Shown: positions 36,301 through 42,399 of the stretch, in pieces
Numbering within the stretch: the stretch's first letter is position 1
How the letters are laid out: every line of letters begins with the position of its first letter
Origin: an uncultured Phycisphaerales bacterium
Lineage (GTDB): Bacteria; Planctomycetota; Phycisphaerae; Sedimentisphaerales; Anaerobacaceae
NCBI GenBank assembly: GCA_937927975.1
Contig: CALEZT010000187.1
Span: 1 to 64,000 of the forward strand
Length of the DNA stretch: 64,000 nt
Direction of reading: 5' to 3'
Notes under the pieces: model-generated
The model's database searches: none
What the model was told of the DNA's origin: nothing
Seen by the model: the letters and a program-made list of their open reading frames with translations, nothing else
Translations under genes and position numbers: made by a program

Positions 36301-38635
36301 GATCAGCATCACCGCAGTGTACAGCGGTTCTCCCGGCCCGCAGAATCCGTGGGGCTGGCTCACCCGGCCCAGACCCTGGACCGACGGCGCGGTTGCAGCG
36401 GAGTTTCGACGCGACGACATTCGGTCGGGTTTTACACTGGATCCCGCAACCGCACAGCCCATCGCCAATTCGCTGCTCTGCCAGCGGCTGGAGGCCTACG
36501 ATCTGGCCTTCGAGCTGGGGACCGCCACGAGCTATGTCCAGTGGGAACAGGGTTTCACCGGTCTTCGCGACTGGCCGTACTATGAGGACGAGCAAGCGAT
36601 GGGGGTCGCCGGTCCCGGCGTCGCTGCCAAGTGGATTCAGCAGCCGGACGTCACCAGCGCCGGAGTTGATGTCGATTTCACGAAGGACCTGCCTCCGACC
36701 TGGCCTGCGACGATCTGCGCCGACGACTTCGAATGCACCCAGACCGGCCCCATCACCGGCATCACGCTCTGGGCTTCCTGGTATCGCGACGTTCTCTCCA
36801 GCGGCAGCGCAGCCAACGCCACATTCACGCTGAGCATCCGCCAGGACATCCCGGCCGATCGCAGTCCGACCGGGTACAGCATGCCGGGCCAGGTCCTCTG
36901 GCGGAAGACCTTCCAGAGGGGCGAGTTCACCGTCGAGCCGGTGCAGACGTGCACCGAAGGCTATTACAGTCCCGCCAACGTCACGTTCGAGCCGGACAAC
37001 CGCGCGATGCTCTACAAGTACACGTTCAAGGTCGATTCGAGAGACGCCTTCGTTCAGGCCGGCACCAGCAAGAGCCCGGTCGTCTACTGGTTGACCGCGC
37101 AATCGACTCTGATCCACTCGCCTGGCAGCGTCGCGACTCGTCTGGGCTGGAAATGCTCCACAAGTCACTGGAATGACGCGGCCGTCTGGGTGAGAGCCGA
37201 AGAGCCCTACACCGGCACCTGGAACAAGCTCACCTATCCCAAGGGCCACTCCCTCAGCGGCAGGAACATGGACCTGGCGTTTGCCATCGAAACCGAACAG
37301 GCCGGCGCCGGAACCACGTTCCGTCGTCTCGTCGCCGACGACTGGCGCTGCGGCTCCTCGGAGCCGATCACCGGCGTCGCCTGGTGGGGCTCTTACCTCG
37401 GTTATGGTTATCTGCCCGGCTCCTGCCAGCAGATGGCGGCGCCGATATCGCCCGACTATTTCCTGCTGTCCTTCTGGTCGGATGTGCCCGATCCGGACCC
37501 GGCCAATCCCAGAGATTTCGGCAAGCCCGGCCGAAGGGTCTGGGAGTACAAGGCCGAGAGCTTCGACGAGGTGCTCGTAGGTTTCGACCGCGACCCCTCG
37601 CCCGCCAGCTCGTCCGTGCTGGGCTTCGAGCCGGTCTACCGCTATGCGGTCCGCCTGCCCGAGCAGCAGTGGTATCGTCCCGACGGGCAGAATCGCGTCC
37701 TGTGGGTGAGCGTCACCGCGGTCTACAAGGACGCCGCGACCGCCACCTATCCGTGGGGCTGGACGAACCATGCATACGCCGCATGGAGCCTGAGCCTTGT
37801 ACCGCTGGCCCACTGGAAGCTCGATGAGTCCTCCGGCACGGTCGCTGCCGACAGTTCCGGCAACGGCAACAACGGGACTGTGCTCGGGAATCCCGTCTGG
37901 CGCCCCGCCGGCGGCTGGCTGGCCGGCGCGCTGGAGTTCGACGGTCGCGGCGACTACATCCGGGTCCAGAGGCCCAACGGCTTCGACTTGGCGCCGGGTT
38001 CGTTCTCGGTCTCCACGTGGATCTACCCGAAGGAGACCCGAGGGCGATGGCATGCGATCCTGGAGTACGACCGCAGCAACAGCAACGCCAACCGGTTCGG
38101 CCTGTGGCTCGATGAGGAAGGGCGGTTCCACTTCCGCGTCGGCCAGACCACCGCGCAGACCCCGAACGCGATGCCGCTGAACCAGTGGCGACATCTGACT
38201 GCGGTGTACGACTCGACCACCAAGAATATGAAGCTCTACGTCGACGGGGTGCTCGAAACGATGGCCGGTTCGGTGAAGGGTTTCGCCGCGCCCAACCAGG
38301 CGACGCTGATCATCGGCGCTCGCGGCTCGACCGACGACGAATACTTCACCGGCCTGATCGACGACATTCGCGTCTTCAACGTCGCCCTGATGGCCGAGGA
38401 GGCTCTTATGCTCTCCGGTGCCGGCAGGAACGAAGGCGCCGTGGCTGCCGACATGACCGGCGCGACGACTGAGAACTGGAAGCAGCTTCTCGATCCGACC
38501 GGTCTGATCGAGGACATGTCCTTCCTGCTCTACACTCAGCCGATGGCGACGCTGTCGGCCGCCGAGGCGAAGGACGAAGTCGCTGCCGATGAGGCTTCGG
38601 AGGAGACGAACGTGAAGGTCGAGGAGAAGAAGTGA
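33365..38635 (+). CDS. Very large secreted GEVED/LamG surface protein
   Basis: About 1756 residues. ATG 33365 follows GGGAGG (33351-33356) and opens a signal peptide ending in ALAAQ; the open frame runs further upstream to 33233 without support. Two GEVED-type regions (about 197-425 and 652-812) carry 'DFGDAP' and 'VEDY' blocks. Four copies of a module are present (WxQLPD/WSQPP, AEDF/ADDF, 'GPITGI...WWGS', ending '(M)DLA(F)'), starting near residues 430, 820, 1080 and 1315; one more copy is in the 30842 protein. A LamG (concanavalin-like) domain spans about 1477-1680 ('LAHWKLDESSG', 'LVADSS'-type start, 'WRHLTAVYDS', 'LIDDIRVFN'). The last 40 residues are strongly acidic (AAEAKDEVAADEASEE). 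It is probably a surface or sheath protein binding polysaccharide. Confidence 0.85.
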   Translation: MSWMKEMLKRRVTAVVLMALVAGGGTALAAQGSFTLELNNQGNFVRGGGTGFNLGSWYYYAGPDWWAQWFLNGPVDPTQKMVIEVDLTVSVLDPMSATSSFFEAAVNWTKLPWTDRTSPPLPDTKDPSQDSTNIASRVVAERTEIRETYSFGASTEIADFCPAWVSIDLRGRNIIVEGRIRYECVAKTGQVLPSGNRDFGDAPEGVIAYPDEGVVGLFPTCISVGPSSWIEHNSQGTLYFGPKVDLEADGNGGQCPTFAPDQYNRDETVNDGDAGLLKPRAYTIKGTPGSQTVSAIVFSGLESIGNACLNATWGSTIDIEVHNTTRSMAYVNVLFDWNHDGIWQGSSACSGVSVPEHVLVNFPVPAGFEGPLSDLGPGGFTIGPVSGYVWARFTITHEMVGKDWNGDGVFSNGETEDYLLHVKEALRFCTWETGDAHAMHWAQLPDTQATGIDVDLRWSSLAEDFRATQNGPLTAIHFWGSFKDDVLPTFGLDSLVFEINIYSNKPATSSIPWSRPDKLLWTRQIAKYRYDVSEITNNIEEGWLEPSTRVFENENHKRTFQYNICLDGQDTLFSMTLGTTYWIEIKEVPAVDAKYQFGWKTTRRAFQTGGNAIWRNSEYDWTPLTYPLGHESAGRAMDLSLVIVGTAQKDIDFGDAPDPTYPTKLASDGARHYISPNVYLGRTVDGESDGQPNATATGDDNAGAADEDGVVFLTDLIPGESATVQVTASTQGYLNAWIDWNADGDWGDADEQIATDRLLSAGVNTLTISVPARAKTGRTFARFRFSTVRNLRYNGLAADGEVEDYQVQIVEAFVPLAPLDQSKWSQPPIEQDPTAGTPVFCGWDQPAFVSIPSLFSTGTWYLPADNFRCIGSMPVTSVSWWGSYQQWTGDKAPSAKPASWRIAFWSTAKADNRYAFSRPDKLLWVVTATPDRVLEERAGVSQFPTHSSDTVFRYSLDLRSTEYFRQGNYLTSTQDRVFWISITAVYSGSPGPQNPWGWLTRPRPWTDGAVAAEFRRDDIRSGFTLDPATAQPIANSLLCQRLEAYDLAFELGTATSYVQWEQGFTGLRDWPYYEDEQAMGVAGPGVAAKWIQQPDVTSAGVDVDFTKDLPPTWPATICADDFECTQTGPITGITLWASWYRDVLSSGSAANATFTLSIRQDIPADRSPTGYSMPGQVLWRKTFQRGEFTVEPVQTCTEGYYSPANVTFEPDNRAMLYKYTFKVDSRDAFVQAGTSKSPVVYWLTAQSTLIHSPGSVATRLGWKCSTSHWNDAAVWVRAEEPYTGTWNKLTYPKGHSLSGRNMDLAFAIETEQAGAGTTFRRLVADDWRCGSSEPITGVAWWGSYLGYGYLPGSCQQMAAPISPDYFLLSFWSDVPDPDPANPRDFGKPGRRVWEYKAESFDEVLVGFDRDPSPASSSVLGFEPVYRYAVRLPEQQWYRPDGQNRVLWVSVTAVYKDAATATYPWGWTNHAYAAWSLSLVPLAHWKLDESSGTVAADSSGNGNNGTVLGNPVWRPAGGWLAGALEFDGRGDYIRVQRPNGFDLAPGSFSVSTWIYPKETRGRWHAILEYDRSNSNANRFGLWLDEEGRFHFRVGQTTAQTPNAMPLNQWRHLTAVYDSTTKNMKLYVDGVLETMAGSVKGFAAPNQATLIIGARGSTDDEYFTGLIDDIRVFNVALMAEEALMLSGAGRNEGAVAADMTGATTENWKQLLDPTGLIEDMSFLLYTQPMATLSAAEAKDEVAADEASEETNVKVEEKK

Positions 38636-38691
38636 CCTGCACGCACGGATCGTCATGGGCTTCGGCTCGTGACATGGCGTAGCGTAGGATC

Positions 38692-38728
38692 GAGGGGCGT
38701 GAACGAACACGAGTCGTTCACGCCCCTC
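38692..38728 (+). terminator. Strong hairpin after the 33365 gene
   Basis: GAGGGGCGTGAACGA (38692-38706) and TCGTTCACGCCCCTC (38714-38728) form a perfect 15-bp stem with a 7-base loop, 57 bases after the stop. The tail TTCGATTT is only weakly T-rich, but the stem is strong. Confidence 0.7.
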
Positions 38729-38754
38729 TTCGATTTGACGAATCTCTCCCTCTC

Positions 38755-38924
38755 ATATGGATTCGGAGTCATTCGTGCGCGGCGCGGATTTGTCGTCCTG
38801 AGGCGCAGCCGAAGGATCTGGGCACAGGACGAGAGGTGTCTCTCGTTCGCGAGCCAGATCCTTCACTTCGCTTCGCTGCGTTCAGGATGACAAGACCCGC
38901 GCACGAATCAATCCGAATCCGTAT
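38755..38924. repeat. Dispersed inverted-repeat element (copy 2), with extended arms
   Basis: The inner arms 38791-38821 and 38854-38892 belong to the same family as the element at 21545 (GTCATCCTGA... GAAGGATCTGG). Here they are embedded in outer arms 38755-38782 (ATATGGATTCGGAGTC...) and 38898-38924 (...CAATCCGAATCCGTAT) that are also complementary, giving a nearly continuous hairpin of about 75 bp per side. No open frame is within it. It fills most of the gap between the 33365 gene and the minus-strand terminator at 38981. Confidence 0.7.
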
Positions 38925-38980
38925 CACTCCCGGTGCTCCCATGAGGTCTGCGCCGCCTCTCCACCATTCCGTGAAGAGCC

Positions 38981-39020
38981 AAAAGAAAGCGGGGCCCTGG
39001 TCCTGCGACCGGGGCCCCGC
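38981..39020 (-). terminator. Intrinsic terminator of the 39051 gene
   Basis: GCGGGGCCC (38989-38997) pairs with GGGCCCCGC (39012-39020) with an inner GGTC/GACC pairing. Read on the minus strand, the stem is followed by TTTCTTTT. Confidence 0.8.
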
Positions 39021-39050
39021 TCGGGTGTCCTTGCTACATGCGATCGATCA

Positions 39051-41945
39051 TCACGGCAGCGGCGTGCCGTAACCGATGTCGTCGATGTAGATCTTGCCGG
39101 TTCCGCCCTTGACCGGAGCGGCCTTGGTGCCGACGCCGACGACGATCGACTTGACCGCGTTGGTCTTGACGCCGGCCGCGGTCAGATCGCTCAGCGGAAT
39201 CCGCCACTGCTGCCAACCCGCGCGGGCGGTGGCGACTGTGTCGGGGTTCTGCAGCGTGATGCTCTTGGCTGCGTTGTCCTTGACCGTCAGATACAGGCCC
39301 TCGACCGAGTTGCCCGTCGGCTGCGTCAGGCCGATCTCTGCGAGCGTCCAGTCGGCGGCCGAGACGTTGCCGGTGGTCTTGACATCGGAGAATTCAGCTC
39401 CGGTGGCCACTCCTGCGTTGTGGCTGCACACCGCCAAGCCGATCAGGACCGGACCGTTCATCGGGATGGTCACGGCGGTGCCCAACTGGGTCCATGTGAC
39501 GCCGTCCGGGGAAACGTAACCCGAGAAGTTGTCGCCGACTCGCTCGACCTTCACCCAGTAGGGCTTGGGAACAGGAGCCGTGGCGGGGGCGTCGGTGTTC
39601 GCTGAATCCCCTGCGGTGGTCAGACGCCGCTGGAAGCTGGCGCCGTTGCCGCTGCTGGCGGTCATAGCCATGAAGGAGTGAGTCGAGCCGGGCTCGACGC
39701 TCTGGCGAATCATGACGCCGGCCTTGGCCCAGCCGTCGCTCTGATACAGGCTGTGGAGGCGGGCGATGATCGTGCCGTTGCCGGTGAGGGTCTTGTAGGC
39801 GTAGCGGAACTGATCCGAAGTGCCCCAGATGTCCGAGCCCTGGCCATTCATCAGAATGCTGCCGGCGGTCGTCTGGACGAACGCAGGCGATGCGCCCTGG
39901 TACCACAGCGACACGGTCGTGGCGCCGTTGGTGGTCCAGTTCTGCGGGGTGTCGAACGTCAGTTCGGCCTCGGAGACAAACGGCGAGGCCGAGTTGTCAT
40001 ACGTCAGAGGCATCGACTGGGTGCCGCTGTGGACGACGGTCTTCTCGGCGAACGGGGCCGTCATGTAGCCGACGGTCGAGCCGCCGTAGACGGTGTTGGT
40101 GACGCCGTCGACCCAGGCTTCATAGATCCGGCTGCCCTCGTCGTCGGTGTAGGTCTCCATGAAGTCGATCGGGGCGTAATCCTGCGTGGTGAAGTTCCAC
40201 ACGTCGCCTGCGTACGTGCCGGCGTCGGTGACCTCATCGACTCTCCAGAAGTACTTCGTCGCGAAGTTCAGCGAAGAGGGAGTGAAGCCATGGACGGCTA
40301 CTGTTCCCGCGGGGGTCGTGCTGGCGGCGACGGAGTTGCTGTCGACGCCGATGAACACCTTGTGGGAAGTCGAGCCGCGTCCGGGCCGCCAATCGAGGTC
40401 CGTGCCGACCGCAACGCCGGTGGCGGCATTGGCGGGCATGGGCTCGCGGGCCAGAACCGGCGCCGCGTAGAACCGCACCTCGCTGAGGCTGCCCTGGCCG
40501 ATCGAGCCCCAGTTCTTGGTGATCGTCAGCTTGACGAACTTGGCGTCTGCGCCGGCGAAGTCGACCGTGGTGTTGGCGGTGTAGGTCGGCGATCCGGTGG
40601 CCTGGGCGAATTCGGGCACGCCGGGCAGCTCGGTCCAGGTTTCGCCGTCGACGGAGTACTCGATCTTGACGTTCTTGGCACCGAAGCCGACGAAGGCCTC
40701 GATGATCTGGTTGGAGTTCCAGACCAGCAGCTTGTCGAGCTTGTAGACCTTGTCAAACTCGTACTGAATCCAGGCGGGCAGGACCGCGGTCCACATGTCC
40801 GCGCCGTTGGTGGAATGCTGGTCGTCGGCATTGAGGCCGACTCCGTTGATGGTCTTCTCAGGCCCCATCGTAACCTGGGCGGAAGAGGAGGCCTTGGCCG
40901 TGATGGCGGTGATCGGGTAGGAGTAGGGCTCTGCGGTAAAGCTCCAGACCTCGCCCTTGAAGATGGTGTTGCTCGGAGCTGCGTTGACCTCGTCGATTCT
41001 CCAGTAGTAGGTCTGGCCGAATTCGAGCAGGCCTTCGGGATCGTACTGGGTGTCGGTCTGGCCTTGGCTGAGGAGCACGCCCATCGGATTGGCCCGGCTG
41101 GCGCTGTTCACGTCGACCGCGCTGGTTCCAAAGTACACGTCATGCGACGCGGCGAACTCGCCGGCTGTCCAGCTCAGGACCGCGTCCTGGTGCACGTCGA
41201 TCGCCCCGTCCTGAGGGTTCGGGTCGGCCGCGAGAGAGGTATCTCCGAGACCTAGCATGCTCTTCTGGATCTCGGCGTCCGACAGGGCCTTGTGGTAGAG
41301 CTGGAAGTCGTCAACCATACCTGTATAGTACGAGCTGCCCGTCCAGGAGCCGACGCAGATGACGCCTGATGCACCGAGGTAGGGACTGACAGCGGTCTGC
41401 TGGGCCACCTGCACGCCGTTGAGGAAGATCTTCCTGACTCTAGCCTCGTAATCGTACCAGAATGCGACGTGAGCCCACGCGTTCGCCGTGAGGATGTTGG
41501 CCGGGCTGTCGGTGTCATTGCTGTAGAACCCGAAGCGAATGCCGTTCACGGGCGCGTCGGTTGAACCTGTTCCGCCGATGCGGAAGTGCATGCTCAGATT
41601 TGTCGACCCGCTTTGGACTTCCGAGAAGACGATCTGGGAGCCGGTGAGCGACGGGTTGATCCACATGGCAATTGTGAATGTGCGGTTGTTCAGGGGGATG
41701 TGCGGACCCCGAACATCGCCGGCCCCGGCAAACCGCAGGGCGCCGCCGAGCTTGCCGGCAACCCAGGTCGGACCGGCGGATACGGTGCCGTTGTTGCCCT
41801 TGCCGCTCATGTCGGTGGCGATGTTCCCTGACTGCTCGTCCAGAGGCCAGTAGACCATCAGGGCCGGGTCCATTCCTGCCAACACGGACAGGGCCGGTGT
41901 CAACAGTGCGACACAGAACCCCACAAGAACTGATTTCTTCAACAT
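39051..41945 (-). CDS. Secreted LamG/discoidin multi-domain protein (paralogue A)
   Basis: A 964-residue exported protein. ATG 41945 follows a perfect AAGGAGG and opens a signal peptide (KKSVLVGFCVALLTPALSVLAG). Order: LamG (about 30-235, 'VYWPLDEQSGNIATDMSG', 'AHVAFWYDYEARV', 'VDDFQLYHKAL'), an Fn3-like module ('DGAIDVHQDAVLSWTAG...HDVYFGTS', to 'WSFTAE'), an F5/8-type discoidin domain (about 355-500, 'MGPEKTINGVG', 'PAWIQYEFDKVYKLDKLLVW'), a second Fn3-like module ('LDWRPGRGSTSHKVFIG'), then a 'YTDDEGSRIYEAWVDG' region and a DUF1349-like end ('GVMIRQSVEPGS', 'DDIGYG'). Both LamG and discoidin bind glycans in known proteins; a surface carbohydrate-binding role is inferred. It is about half identical to the protein encoded at 42400. 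Confidence 0.87.
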   Translation of the reverse strand: MLKKSVLVGFCVALLTPALSVLAGMDPALMVYWPLDEQSGNIATDMSGKGNNGTVSAGPTWVAGKLGGALRFAGAGDVRGPHIPLNNRTFTIAMWINPSLTGSQIVFSEVQSGSTNLSMHFRIGGTGSTDAPVNGIRFGFYSNDTDSPANILTANAWAHVAFWYDYEARVRKIFLNGVQVAQQTAVSPYLGASGVICVGSWTGSSYYTGMVDDFQLYHKALSDAEIQKSMLGLGDTSLAADPNPQDGAIDVHQDAVLSWTAGEFAASHDVYFGTSAVDVNSASRANPMGVLLSQGQTDTQYDPEGLLEFGQTYYWRIDEVNAAPSNTIFKGEVWSFTAEPYSYPITAITAKASSSAQVTMGPEKTINGVGLNADDQHSTNGADMWTAVLPAWIQYEFDKVYKLDKLLVWNSNQIIEAFVGFGAKNVKIEYSVDGETWTELPGVPEFAQATGSPTYTANTTVDFAGADAKFVKLTITKNWGSIGQGSLSEVRFYAAPVLAREPMPANAATGVAVGTDLDWRPGRGSTSHKVFIGVDSNSVAASTTPAGTVAVHGFTPSSLNFATKYFWRVDEVTDAGTYAGDVWNFTTQDYAPIDFMETYTDDEGSRIYEAWVDGVTNTVYGGSTVGYMTAPFAEKTVVHSGTQSMPLTYDNSASPFVSEAELTFDTPQNWTTNGATTVSLWYQGASPAFVQTTAGSILMNGQGSDIWGTSDQFRYAYKTLTGNGTIIARLHSLYQSDGWAKAGVMIRQSVEPGSTHSFMAMTASSGNGASFQRRLTTAGDSANTDAPATAPVPKPYWVKVERVGDNFSGYVSPDGVTWTQLGTAVTIPMNGPVLIGLAVCSHNAGVATGAEFSDVKTTGNVSAADWTLAEIGLTQPTGNSVEGLYLTVKDNAAKSITLQNPDTVATARAGWQQWRIPLSDLTAAGVKTNAVKSIVVGVGTKAAPVKGGTGKIYIDDIGYGTPLP

Positions 41946-42159
41946 TGTGGTCCTCCTTTGAAACGTCACTACATCGATGAGACTACGCTACGAACGTATT
42001 CGCCAGAGCACACTCTGCTCCGTTTGGCATGAGGGAATAAGGAGAGAACTTGGCGTCTGCGTCTGTTGGGTGTGTTGCTGCACATGTGTTATGCTGACTC
42101 CTCCTGAACCGACGAAACGCCGGCAAGGGCCGATAACGCCACCAACTGCATGATTACGC

Positions 42160-42189
42160 ATTTTACCGCAGGAGCCGATCCGCAATCAA
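42160..42189 (-). promoter_or_regulatory. Predicted promoter of the 39051 gene
   Basis: On the minus strand, TTGATT (42189-42184), 18 bases, TAAAAT (42165-42160), about 215 bases before the start at 41945. The region 41946-42318 contains no gene that I can support. Confidence 0.5.
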
Positions 42190-42321
42190 CCAAAATCCGA
42201 ATGAGATTGCCAAACCTCTGTATTATCGTCACTTACGTCCCGAAACTTGAGTGAATATGGGTAGGATGGGCCTTCAGGAAAGCGACTCTTCGCAGGTCTT
42301 GGACAGAATTGCGATCCCAAA

Positions 42322-42355
42322 GAAAAGGGGCCCGTGTCCAGGCGACACAGGCCCC
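42322..42355 (-). terminator. Intrinsic terminator of the 42400 gene
   Basis: GGGGCCCGTGTC (42327-42338) pairs with GACACAGGCCCC (42344-42355) with one mismatch. Read on the minus strand, CTTTTCTTT follows. The stem core (GGGGCC/GGCCCC) is like those at 32897 and 38981. Confidence 0.8.
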
Positions 42356-42399
42356 GAATTGTGCTGATGGACGTGGCCAAGAGCAACGATCCGCAGGCG

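Noticed and set aside
33323..38710. A minus-strand open frame of about 1800 codons opposite the giant LamG protein gene
   Set aside because: It mirrors the sense gene exactly. Its translation is low-complexity Arg/Gly/Val/Asp-rich without domains.
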